Shown here in pieces: positions 9,238-18,145 of a stretch of DNA of 32,749 nt (its first letter is position 1; each line of letters begins with the position of its first letter). The translations under genes and the position numbers were made by a program. The notes under the pieces were generated by a model. That model searched no databases. It was not told where the DNA came from and worked only from the letters and a program-made list of their open reading frames with translations. Origin of the DNA: an uncultured bacterium (GTDB taxonomy: Bacteria; Planctomycetota; UBA1135; GCA-002686595); contig CAJXRJ010000003.1 of the NCBI GenBank assembly GCA_913058555.1, positions 1 to 32,749 on the forward strand, given 5' to 3'.

Positions 9238-11148
9238 TCAGTCGAGTTCGAGGCGACTCGCCTCGGTTTCCCACTTCGACGACAACTCGGCAAGGCGTTC
9301 GGTGTTGGTCTGTAGTTCGCGGCCCAGCTCCCTGCCGCGCGCGCCGTCGCTCCAAGTCTCGGGCAATTCCAGTTCCCCAGTGATCGCAACCTGGCGGGTC
9401 TCCAGGGCGTCGATCTCTGTCTCGAGCGCCTGCACGAGCCTCTTTTGCTTCTGCAGATTGAGCCGCGCCTTGTTCGCCTCTTGCCGGCCTGGTCGGCCGG
9501 ACTTGCCCTGGGGCTTCTCGGCTGCACCGCCGCCGGCGGTGAGTGCGGCGCGCGCCGATTCCGAATGCGTCTTGTGCAGGTAGAACGCGTAGTCGCCAAG
9601 GTACGGCGTAAGCTGGCCCCCGGCCGTGTGAATGACCTTGTTAGCGAGGGTCTTGATGAAGTGGACGTCGTGGCTGATGAAGACCAGCGTCCCCTCGAAC
9701 TGAGTCATCGCGGCAACGAGCGCGTCGATGCTCGACATGTCGAGGTGTGTCGTCGGCTCGTCCATCAGCAGGAGATTCGGCGGATCGAGTAGCAACTTCA
9801 CGAGGGCGAGGCGACTCTTTTCGCCACCGCTCAGAACCTCTACGCGCTTGAACACCGAGTCACCTGAGAACAGGAACGACCCCAGCAGGGTACGCACGAC
9901 TTGTTCTGTCACCTTGGCTTCGGTGTCGAGCGCCTCCTCGAGCACCGTTCGCCCGGGCTCGAGCATTTCAATCCGATACTGTGAGTAGTAGCCGACCGAG
10001 ACGTTGTGGCCGAGCTCACGCTTGCCCTGGTCCGGCGTGAGCTTATCCGCCAATAGCTTAAGCAACGTCGACTTGCCGGCGCCGTTTGGCCCGACGAGCA
10101 CGATGCGCTCACCACGCTGAACCTCAAAGTCGATGCCGCGGTAGATTCTGTTTTCGCCGAAGGCAAAGTGCACCTGATGGAGCCAGATCACCTTTTGGCC
10201 GCTGCGGGGCGGTTGCGGGAAACGAAAGCCAACCTTCTTGTCGTCGGCCTCCGGCGCTTCAAGCTTGTCCATCCGCTCGATCTGACGCAGCTTGCTCTGC
10301 GCCTGCGTGGCCTTGCTCGCCTTGGCCTTGAAGCGATCGACAAAAGCCTGCAGGTGTGCGATCTCTTTCTGTTGTGTCTTGTAGGCCGCGAGATGCTGGG
10401 CGTCGGCGGCCTCGCGTTGCTGGAGGAATTTCGTGAAGCTGCCGGTGTAGCGGACAAGTTTCTGGTGGCGGATCTCGACGATGGCGGTGACGAGCGCGTC
10501 GAGGAACTCGCGGTCGTGAGAGATGACGAGGATCGCTCCCGGATATCCCTTGAGGTAACCCTGAAACCACAACAGCGACTCGAGGTCGAGGTGGTTCGTC
10601 GGTTCATCGAGCATCAGGAGATCGGGCTCCTGCGTCAGCAGTCTGGCCAGGTGAGCCCGCATGACCCATCCACCGCTCAGCGTGCGGGCCGGGCGATCGA
10701 GATCCGAATCGCGAAAGCCGAGGCCAGCGAGAATCTGCTTGGCTTTGGCTTCGACAATGTAGCCGTTGAGCTCGTTGTAGCGGTCGTGCACGTCGTCGTG
10801 CACATCCTCGGGATGCTGCGCCTCGACCGAATGCTTCTGCTCCCGCGCCTTGATGATGCGGTGCAGGCGCACGAAGTCTTCGGTGATGGCGAGGGCGATC
10901 TCGAGGACGGTTTCCTCGCCGACCGGAGCACTTTCCTGCGGCAAGTAGCCGATCGCGGCGTCGCGCTCGATGCTGACCCGTCCGTCGTCGGCCGGCTGGC
11001 TGCCGAGAATCAGCGAGAACAGCGTGGACTTGCCGGCCCCGTTCGGCCCAACGAGGCCGATGCGATCGCCGCGATTGACCTGCAGAGCCGCCGCTGCGAA
11101 CAGGGTGCGCTCTCCATAGGACTTCGTGATGCCGGATAGGGTCAACAT
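9238..11148 (-). CDS. ABC-F family ATP-binding cassette protein (two tandem NBDs)
   Basis: Two Walker A motifs (GPNGAGKST), signatures LSGGWVMR and LSGGEKSR, Walker B LLMLDEPTNHLD and LLMDEPTTHLD, linker, C-terminal coiled coil; no TM domain. Confidence 0.95.
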   Translation of the reverse strand: MLTLSGITKSYGERTLFAAAALQVNRGDRIGLVGPNGAGKSTLFSLILGSQPADDGRVSIERDAAIGYLPQESAPVGEETVLEIALAITEDFVRLHRIIKAREQKHSVEAQHPEDVHDDVHDRYNELNGYIVEAKAKQILAGLGFRDSDLDRPARTLSGGWVMRAHLARLLTQEPDLLMLDEPTNHLDLESLLWFQGYLKGYPGAILVISHDREFLDALVTAIVEIRHQKLVRYTGSFTKFLQQREAADAQHLAAYKTQQKEIAHLQAFVDRFKAKASKATQAQSKLRQIERMDKLEAPEADDKKVGFRFPQPPRSGQKVIWLHQVHFAFGENRIYRGIDFEVQRGERIVLVGPNGAGKSTLLKLLADKLTPDQGKRELGHNVSVGYYSQYRIEMLEPGRTVLEEALDTEAKVTEQVVRTLLGSFLFSGDSVFKRVEVLSGGEKSRLALVKLLLDPPNLLLMDEPTTHLDMSSIDALVAAMTQFEGTLVFISHDVHFIKTLANKVIHTAGGQLTPYLGDYAFYLHKTHSESARAALTAGGGAAEKPQGKSGRPGRQEANKARLNLQKQKRLVQALETEIDALETRQVAITGELELPETWSDGARGRELGRELQTNTERLAELSSKWETEASRLELD

Positions 11149-11627
11149 TGGGGGAGAAGAGTGTGCCGGCGGCCTCCTCGAATGGCCATGGTTGTGCCAT
11201 GTGCCTATCGAGGAATCCGCTTACGCCCCCAGGGGCGTTGGTGATCTCGCTCGCTCGGCCCTTGCCGGTGCTGCGTACGGCGCAGGCCGGTCTCGGTGGG
11301 CGACTTCGAGCGCGCGCGTTGCCTTCGCGGGAAGCGAAGGTGAGGATCGCGTGTGGCGTGCGGAACCGTATGCGCGCACTCGGAGGGCCCAAGCCGGTCA
11401 AGGTCCCTGGTGGGGACGGGGGAGCTACGCAACCGGTCGGGATTCATGCACCAACGGCGCCTGGCGGTGCCCTGGGGCGTTCCTCTCACATCAGCTATGG
11501 CCCCGCGGAACTATCGCGGTTTCTGGTGAGCCAGGGCGACAGCTCCCCAGTCTAGGTCTTGGCGGGCCCGTTCCTCCGCTACCCCGCCAGGCCCTCGATC
11601 TCGTTCCGCACCCGATTGGTGCGCGTC

Positions 11628-14114
11628 ATGAAGACTATCTCCTCTGCCGTTCCATTCTGGGGTGCGATCCTGCTCCTCGCCGCCCCCCCTGCATTCTCCA
11701 GGTCCCTGGGGCAAGAGATGCTCGAAGGGGAAGTGCCCGCGGCTGTAGCGGGCGAGATCTATCTGGCCCCGCGGCCGGACCTGAATTCAGATGGCGCCCT
11801 GCCGGCGCCCCGGGGACTGCGGCGCGATGAGTCCTCGCTACCGGCGGTGAAACTTGGGCCCATTGAGGGCCAGCGAACCCCAGCGCCCCCTGGCGTGGAG
11901 AGGATCCAGCCCCTGGGCCCGACCAACGACGCCCTGCGGTACCTGCAGCAGGCGGACGGGCATTGGGTTCGTGGCCGTTCGTTCAAGGCCCGGGCCGCGC
12001 GGGGCGGCTTCACCTACGTCCCTTTCCTGGGTTCAAGCGCCTCACGCAACTACCCCGTGCGCTTCCGGCTGGAATCCGTAGCTATCGCCAACGAACACGT
12101 GCCCCTCACCAGGGGCGCCGAGGTCACGCGCGAGGGCGACCGCTTCGTCCTTGACCGCGGTTTCGTTCTGGCCACCTACGATATTGCCCTGGAGCAGGTC
12201 GAGCAGAGCTTCATCATCGACCGGCCCGCCGCGTCCGTGGGGAAGCCCGGTGACCTGGTGCTTACCCTGGGAGTCGAAACAGATCTCGAAGCGCGCCCCT
12301 TGGGCACGGGGTTCACTTTCGATGGCCCGGAGGGCTCGGTGCGCTATGGCGCGGCCATCGCGTTCGATGAAGCGGGCGAGACCGTGCACGTGACGTCCAG
12401 GCTCAGCCCCGGTGGCCTCCAGCTAACCGTGCCGGCGAGCTTTGTCCAGGGCGCAACGGGCAAGATCACTATCGACCCGCCGATCACGACGTTTACTGTG
12501 GATTCGCCGCCCCAAGATCAGACCGCGCCGGAGGTGACCCATGTGAGTGAACACTTCAGGTGGGTCTTCACCCACGAAGACAAATTCTCGACCGTCGACA
12601 CCGACATCTACCTCAAGCAGACGGACATCTCTGGACAGCCCGGCCCCGCGACCTACGTGGAGCTTGGATTGGAGGAGTGGAAGGCGCCCCGGAACGCCAC
12701 CATGGCGGGGACGAAGAAGGTGCTGATCGTCGCCACGCGCGACACGGGATCCGCATACACCTCGATCGTCGGCCGAGTGTATGACACCCCAAACCGGACG
12801 CTCGGTCCGGTCCTGGAGATCGGCACAACCGGCTCCGGCACCTTTCGCTACACGAACGCGCGCCCCGACGTGGGCGGCGGGGTGGCATCGAACGATGGCG
12901 ATCGTCCCTTCATCGTGGTCTGGGAGCGTACGTTTGCGAGCGGGGATGTCGCCCCCAGGATGCGGCCGGTCTACGGCGACAGCACGATGGACCCCGTGGT
13001 GAGCCTGGACTCGTGGTCCGGGTTCTTGAACCAGGAGGTGGTCATCAACAAGGGCGGCACCACGCCGGAAGTCTGGAACATCGCCTACCGGCGAACCGAC
13101 CGAGCGACCGGGGCGATCAGTCTCCGAACGCTACAACTGGGTCGAGCTGGAAACGTCATCGCCGGACCCAACACGGTCACTCACTTGCCCCAGGGTTCGA
13201 ATCCAACGTCCCTGGATGTCACCAACGCCGTTGCGATCGATGATCTGCCGGAGACCTACATCATCACCTACGACGACTTCGCGCCGGGGAATTCGGATGT
13301 GGATGCCATCGTCTGCGTCGATGCGATCTCTTGGCGCCGCGTCGATATCAACGCCGCCGAGCACGCGCTCCTGGGCCGGAACCAGAACCACCCGCGGGTG
13401 ATCGCGGAGTGGCGCAGCTTCGCGATCGTGTACTACGAGCCCGTGGCCACCGGATGGCAGGCGTATTACTCCACGCTGGGCATGACGGACGACTTCCAGC
13501 TCGGCGTCTATGAGCGACGCAAGCGCGTTGGACAGCCCACCACATTCGTCGGCAGCCCTCCTGCGATCTCCTCGACGGTTCCGTACACGGCGATAGGCAA
13601 CACCATTCAGATCGCCATCATGGCCCTCGCCCAATGGAATGACGCAGGCTCCAACTTCGACATCGTTGCCGGCTATTGGAGCACCTGGGGCTACCAGACG
13701 AGGGGCCACCAGTTCTGCGATGGCGCGGTGCACTCGCGCGGCGATCGAAGCTTCATCACCATGGGCCATGGCAATGATCCCACCACGGACAAGATCATCG
13801 TCGGCTGGGGCCTTCCGCCCCTTAAGTTCTCCATGGTCCTGGTGGGGACGGAGATCGCACACGTTCCCATGGTCGGTGGGGGCCCCGGTACCTTATGCCT
13901 CGGTGGAAACCTAGGCCGCTTCACGAGCGACCTTCAAGGGAGCAATGGCGACGGATACGTCCTCCTGCACGTCGACCCAACCGCCCTCCCTTTCGCCAGC
14001 GGAGTGCAGTCAGCCCTCTCCGGCCAAACTTACCACTGGCAGCTCTGGCACCGAGATACCGCTGCGGCGGGCGGCTCAAACTTCTCCAACGGGTTCTCCA
14101 TCACATTCGATTAG
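11628..14114 (+). CDS. Large secreted protein of unknown function with C-terminal LCLGG/ITF module
   Basis: N-terminal signal-like MKTISSAVPFWGAILLLAAPPAFS (ATG 11628); C-terminus LCLGGNLGRF...YHWQLWHRDTAAAGGSNFSNGFSITFD resembles the C-terminus of the 2724-3803 protein. Confidence 0.83.
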   Translation: MKTISSAVPFWGAILLLAAPPAFSRSLGQEMLEGEVPAAVAGEIYLAPRPDLNSDGALPAPRGLRRDESSLPAVKLGPIEGQRTPAPPGVERIQPLGPTNDALRYLQQADGHWVRGRSFKARAARGGFTYVPFLGSSASRNYPVRFRLESVAIANEHVPLTRGAEVTREGDRFVLDRGFVLATYDIALEQVEQSFIIDRPAASVGKPGDLVLTLGVETDLEARPLGTGFTFDGPEGSVRYGAAIAFDEAGETVHVTSRLSPGGLQLTVPASFVQGATGKITIDPPITTFTVDSPPQDQTAPEVTHVSEHFRWVFTHEDKFSTVDTDIYLKQTDISGQPGPATYVELGLEEWKAPRNATMAGTKKVLIVATRDTGSAYTSIVGRVYDTPNRTLGPVLEIGTTGSGTFRYTNARPDVGGGVASNDGDRPFIVVWERTFASGDVAPRMRPVYGDSTMDPVVSLDSWSGFLNQEVVINKGGTTPEVWNIAYRRTDRATGAISLRTLQLGRAGNVIAGPNTVTHLPQGSNPTSLDVTNAVAIDDLPETYIITYDDFAPGNSDVDAIVCVDAISWRRVDINAAEHALLGRNQNHPRVIAEWRSFAIVYYEPVATGWQAYYSTLGMTDDFQLGVYERRKRVGQPTTFVGSPPAISSTVPYTAIGNTIQIAIMALAQWNDAGSNFDIVAGYWSTWGYQTRGHQFCDGAVHSRGDRSFITMGHGNDPTTDKIIVGWGLPPLKFSMVLVGTEIAHVPMVGGGPGTLCLGGNLGRFTSDLQGSNGDGYVLLHVDPTALPFASGVQSALSGQTYHWQLWHRDTAAAGGSNFSNGFSITFD

Positions 14115-14319
14115 CCCATCGAGCGCAGCCGTGAGTCGACCGGCTCGGGAGTGGGGGAGTCGAGACGGTCTTCACGCCGCCCAAGTCCCCAAACGGCGAC
14201 GCGAACGCCGAGCGCTTTGTGCGCTCCATCAAGTGGAGGAAGAAGGCTCGGGCGTCGGGGCGTCCCAGATTCGTGTCCCCTGCGATGTAACCCTACGAGG
14301 GAGCTGAACTAGGTTGGTC

Positions 14320-16257
14320 ATGAACTCCGCCGCCAGCTTCCGGCCAAGCCGTTTCCAGTTCGCCGCCGCGTTGCTCCTGTTGCTCTCGGCGTGCGGTGGA
14401 ACCAGCCCACCCACCGTCGCAGAAGGCGCGCTGGAATTCCTGGGAGCCAATGTGCAGAACGGCCAGACCTGGACCATCGACGGCCCCATCGAGCTTCGCT
14501 TCACCCAGCCGATCGACTTCGGTTCGGTGCACTTAGGAACCGTCGCGGTGAGGGACGCCCAAGGCGCCCCGGCCCTCGGTTCAATCACGACCGGAGTCCT
14601 CACGTCCGGACAGCCCGACGTCTCGGTCCTCCGATTCATTCCGGCGTGCTCCGACGCCACGGGCATCGGGGGGCTCCAGCCCGGGGGCTTCGTCTACACC
14701 ATCACCGTTCGAGGAACTGACAGCGGGGGATCGAGCATCGTCTCGACGGGTGGCGCCGCCCTTGCGACGAGCGTCTCGATCACTTTCGAGACACCCCGGA
14801 TCCTCGATCCAGCGGCTTTGTTCTATGACCCGCTGCCGACACCCGCACGCGTCGTCATCCGCGGTGATTCGGGAACTGGCATAGCCGAGCCCAACGCGAC
14901 CCACGTTGAGGTGGGGTTCCATCCCGCCACCCCCGTCATCAAGGCCTACTTTCGGAGCCAGGGCGTTGGCTTCGCCACTCTGGACGCAGCCGCCGTCTCC
15001 CAATTGCCGAACGGTCTGCCGCTGAACCATCGGATCGCGTGGCAGAACCGGGTCGCAATCGTCATCCACTTCGATCAACCGATCTCCGCGGAGCCGTCGA
15101 ACATCCAACGGATTGGTGTCGAGTATCTGAATGGAACCTGGAAGAAGCTGCGTGGCAAGGCCGAGATCCATCAGAACTGTGCGGGCGAAGGCTTCTCGGT
15201 GCGGTTCGTGCCAGATGGCCTGTTGCCGCGCAGGACGAGCCTGCGTATTGCCATTGGCCCGGGCCTTCAAGATCGTGCTGGCCAGACCAACGCCGCCGCC
15301 ATGGCCGGGATCATCCACGTTATTACGACCGATGCCGCTGATCCCTCCGGAGCCGCTTCCGATGCCATCTACGAGCCATTCTTCCAGAGCGGCAATGACC
15401 CCGGTTCCATCGAAGACGTGGACTCTACCCTTCCTTCCCCCCGCGCATACTGGGGCGAAGGAGCGCTCATCCCCCAACCGGACGCCAACGGCAAGTCCAT
15501 GGCCCAGTCCAAGTGGGTCCACATCGGCTACGGCAAGATCGACCCGGGTATGGCCGATCGGCCCGCGCAGTTTTTGTTCGCCGGCGTGGACGGAACCGGC
15601 GCCATCGAGCACGTGAATGGCATCGTCACACCCGTGCCCGAGTCCATGGGCCCGATCCCGCTGATCGGCCTGGAGACGAGCGCGGTCTCGATGGCCCTCG
15701 GGCAGCTGCCCGATCCCATGGGCTCCTACATCAACCACCCCGCCCTCATGAGAGAGTCACGCGTGGTCTTTCTTCCGGGTGATGCGAGCGTCCCCGGCGG
15801 CGCGGGCGGCCTGAATTTCTACGGTGCCACAGCTGACCTAGGCGTGCTTCGACTCGAAATATCTGCGGGTTGCTTCATCCCGGGCATCGGCTCCGGGGAT
15901 TGCGCGCCCCTCAACCTCTTCAACTCCTTCGCGGGTCCAACGGGATTGAACGTGGAGATCGTCCCCCAGTTCTTTGAGGTCTACTCCGGGCTCAGGGACA
16001 TGATGCCGTCCGACGCGAAGGTACAGATTCTATTCGATGCGGCACACGCCGGCCCCGATGGTGAAGCCGATCCGGCGACAGCCCTGTCCGCCGCATCCGG
16101 TTGGACATCGGATCCAACCGTTCTCTCGTCCCAAGGATGGGACTTTGTGCGCTTCCAGGTCCTATTCGACATGGACGCCTCCGGCGACGGTTGGTCCATG
16201 GCCGACGGCCTACCCATCTTGAATTTCATCAAGCTCGTTTATGATCACGGCCTCTAG
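14320..16257 (+). CDS. Putative lipoprotein with an N-terminal bacterial Ig-like region
   Basis: Lipoprotein signal with lipobox LLLLLSACGG; N-terminal 'NGQTWTIDGPIELRFTQPIDFGSVHLGTVAVRD' resembles Big_5-like domains; start ATG 14320. Confidence 0.8.
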   Translation: MNSAASFRPSRFQFAAALLLLLSACGGTSPPTVAEGALEFLGANVQNGQTWTIDGPIELRFTQPIDFGSVHLGTVAVRDAQGAPALGSITTGVLTSGQPDVSVLRFIPACSDATGIGGLQPGGFVYTITVRGTDSGGSSIVSTGGAALATSVSITFETPRILDPAALFYDPLPTPARVVIRGDSGTGIAEPNATHVEVGFHPATPVIKAYFRSQGVGFATLDAAAVSQLPNGLPLNHRIAWQNRVAIVIHFDQPISAEPSNIQRIGVEYLNGTWKKLRGKAEIHQNCAGEGFSVRFVPDGLLPRRTSLRIAIGPGLQDRAGQTNAAAMAGIIHVITTDAADPSGAASDAIYEPFFQSGNDPGSIEDVDSTLPSPRAYWGEGALIPQPDANGKSMAQSKWVHIGYGKIDPGMADRPAQFLFAGVDGTGAIEHVNGIVTPVPESMGPIPLIGLETSAVSMALGQLPDPMGSYINHPALMRESRVVFLPGDASVPGGAGGLNFYGATADLGVLRLEISAGCFIPGIGSGDCAPLNLFNSFAGPTGLNVEIVPQFFEVYSGLRDMMPSDAKVQILFDAAHAGPDGEADPATALSAASGWTSDPTVLSSQGWDFVRFQVLFDMDASGDGWSMADGLPILNFIKLVYDHGL

Positions 16258-16484
16258 CCAGTACGGAGTCAGGGCAAAGTTCTAGCTTTGGAGCTGTATG
16301 GGCGCCTTTGCCGACTCGAAGTCGATGGGGGACAAGAGAACCAAGCTGCGAGTTTTTGGTTTGGTCGGGTAGAGGGGGGGCGTGTCGAGAGGGAGATCGT
16401 GCGCGATGAAGGCGCGGCGATGCCGTACTGCCGATCGGTGCGCCCGCGCCCTGACGGTGCCGTGAGGGTCGGTTTCTTTGCGGC

Positions 16485-16721
16485 ATGCTGACCGACTGCC
16501 TTCCACTCCGCGCGTGGCTCCTGACTGTCGTCGGGTGGGGCGGCCGCTAGCAGCAACGCACGATCGTGTATTGGATCGAGGAGAACCACGTCCTCAAGGA
16601 GCATCTTGGCGGCCGGCGGCCTCGACTCACAAATGATCAGCGCAGCAGGCTGGCCGAGTAGGGCAAGCAGCTCGGTTGGCGGCTTCTGAGTATTGTGGTA
16701 ACGATCGTGATCACTGAGGGT
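16485..16721 (+). pseudogene. Decayed integrase/rve-type transposase N-terminus, copy B
   Basis: MLTDCLPLRAWLLTVVGWGGR*QQRTIVYWIEENHVLKEHLGGRRPRLTNDQRSRLAE*GKQLGWRLLSIVVTIVITEG: aligns with copy A from the start codon on; two in-frame stops; C-terminal catalytic core absent. Confidence 0.7.
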
Positions 16722-16929
16722 AACCCGTCGTGTGCACCAAGCTCGGCCGAGCTGCGCTGCAAGGTCGCTCCCGCTTGGTTACCTGGAAGGAGCGCCTAGG
16801 TGGCCTGGCGGCGTTCCAATTCCGCTATCGCAAAGAACTGGGACTGGTGGGCCCGCTTTCACGAGTGGTCCTCGCCGCCTCCCGCCCGAGCCAATCACCC
16901 ATCGCTCCGCCGTACGTAGCGAGCCCATG

Positions 16930-17030
16930 AGGCTGAGGAGCCGGATACGTGAATCGCGCACGTCCGGAACTGTGGGAGCCCCGGGGAGGAAACGACCCGT
17001 GGCCACCCGGCGCCTTGTTGCGGCTGGGTG
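16930..17030 (+). mobile_element. Possible group II intron 3' remnant (domain V/VI-like)
   Basis: 'ggctgaggagccggatacgtgaatcgcgcacgtccggaactgtgggagccccggggaggaaacgacccgtggccacccgg' resembles GAGCCGgaTgCG..GCACGtcCGGttCTGTG-type domain V plus a following domain VI-like stem; the basal pairing looks degraded and no RT ORF is present. Confidence 0.45.
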
Positions 17031-17201
17031 GTGGGGACCCGCCCCTGGGCCTCGTGCGGGGCGCCTTCTCTCAGCGCCGCTTAGCAACAGTCAACGAGGG
17101 ATGCCTCCCTTAGCCACACCGCGGGGACCGGTATTCTGCCGGCGGGCTCACGGATTGCCGAATCCAGAGGGAACCCGCATGACTAGCCGCTCTGTGAGCC
17201 A

Positions 17202-17231
17202 TTGATGCGCCGCTTAGTTGCAGCGCATCAA
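17202..17231 (-). terminator. Candidate stem-loop downstream of the WecG-family gene
   Basis: Perfect 9-bp inverted repeat TTGATGCGC (17202-17210) / GCGCATCAA (17223-17231), 24 bp past the stop; no clear U-tract. Confidence 0.45.
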
Positions 17232-17254
17232 CCAAGCATTGGTTCCACGGCGGG

Positions 17255-18052
17255 CTAGCGCGACGCGGCCGTATGGGTTCGTTCTCTAAGTGCTGTGGTG
17301 GCGAGTTGGGCCAAGAAAGTGGCGTCGGCCAGGTATCTGCTGGCGAGCCGGCTTGGCTCTTGGGCCAGGCGGTGCATCCACTCGAGCCCTGAATCTTGCA
17401 TCCAGCTTGGGGCACGCCGTGAGTTACCTGCCAGGAAGTCCAGGGTGGCGCCGACGCCGACGCCGAGGCTTGCTCCGGTGCGTTCGAGGTGGCGCTCCAG
17501 GAAGAGCTCCTGCTTGGGGCAGCCAAGGCCTACCAGAAGCAGGCTAGCGCCGGTCGCGCGGATGTCATCGGCGACGGCCGCGGCCTGGGCCTCGCTATTC
17601 CAGTCGATAAACGGGGCTGCGGTGTCCGCAATTCTCAGGTTGGGGAGGCGTCCAATGGCAGCATTGGCGGCCTTCTGGGCGACGCCGTACCCGCCACCAA
17701 GGAAGTAGACACTGGCGCCTCGGGACGCCGCTTCTTCAAGGAGTGGCCAGGCAAGGTCCGAGCCTGCTACGCGCTCCGGTAGAGGCGCGCGGAGGATTCT
17801 TGAGAGCCAAACAAGGGGCTGCCCGTCAGCGGTGACGAGGTCGCAGGTTTGGAGCGCCCGGAGGAGCTCTGGGTTACTGGCCGCGAGTCGGAGGAAGTCA
17901 ACGTTGGCAGTGGCTACTCGCCGTGGCTGCGGGCCGGTCATCCAGTCACCGAGGAGCGCGACCGTGTCGGGGAAGTTGAGAGCCGAGACGTCGATACCCG
18001 CGAGCTCGGTCGTTCGGATGCTTGGGGCAGCGGTCATGTTTGTTTGAATCAT
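17255..18052 (-). CDS. WecG/TagA/CpsF family glycosyltransferase
   Basis: Family motifs 'VATANVDFLRLAASNPELLRALQTCDLVTADGQPLVW', 'SVYFLGGG', 'LLLVGLGCPKQELFLERH', 'GVGATLDFLAGNSRRAPSWMQDSGLEWMHRLAQEPSRLASRYL'. Start ATG 18052. Confidence 0.93.
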   Translation of the reverse strand: MIQTNMTAAPSIRTTELAGIDVSALNFPDTVALLGDWMTGPQPRRVATANVDFLRLAASNPELLRALQTCDLVTADGQPLVWLSRILRAPLPERVAGSDLAWPLLEEAASRGASVYFLGGGYGVAQKAANAAIGRLPNLRIADTAAPFIDWNSEAQAAAVADDIRATGASLLLVGLGCPKQELFLERHLERTGASLGVGVGATLDFLAGNSRRAPSWMQDSGLEWMHRLAQEPSRLASRYLADATFLAQLATTALRERTHTAASR

Positions 18053-18089
18053 CGCAAGAATTCCTTGGTGGGTTAGCTTCCTGCAACAA

Positions 18090-18106
18090 TGCATAAAGCG
18101 TGCCAA
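18090..18106 (-). promoter_or_regulatory. Putative sigma54 (-24/-12) promoter for the WecG-family gene
   Basis: Minus strand TTGGCACGCTTTATGCA: GG-N10-GC, -24 TTGGCACG exact, -12 ATGC (one mismatch to TTGC); 39 nt before ATG 18052, inside the 93-bp intergenic gap. Confidence 0.7.
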
Positions 18107-18145
18107 GCGACCAGGGAGTCCTTCGCTGCCGTCAGTGGGCGATGA

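Noticed and set aside
10168-11139. 323-aa + strand ORF opposite the ABC-F gene
   Set aside because: Antisense shadow; the opposite strand has complete ABC-F motifs.
11149-11558. Intergenic ORFs (11126-11830, 11148-11555) and a 'gtgcgcgcatacggttccgcac' stretch resembling part of an intron domain V
   Set aside because: Too weak: only half a stem matches and the ORFs have no family signal or ribosome-binding context.
14581-15738. 385-aa - strand ORF opposite the lipoprotein gene
   Set aside because: No recognisable domain; the + strand ORF has signal peptide/lipobox and Ig-like sequence.
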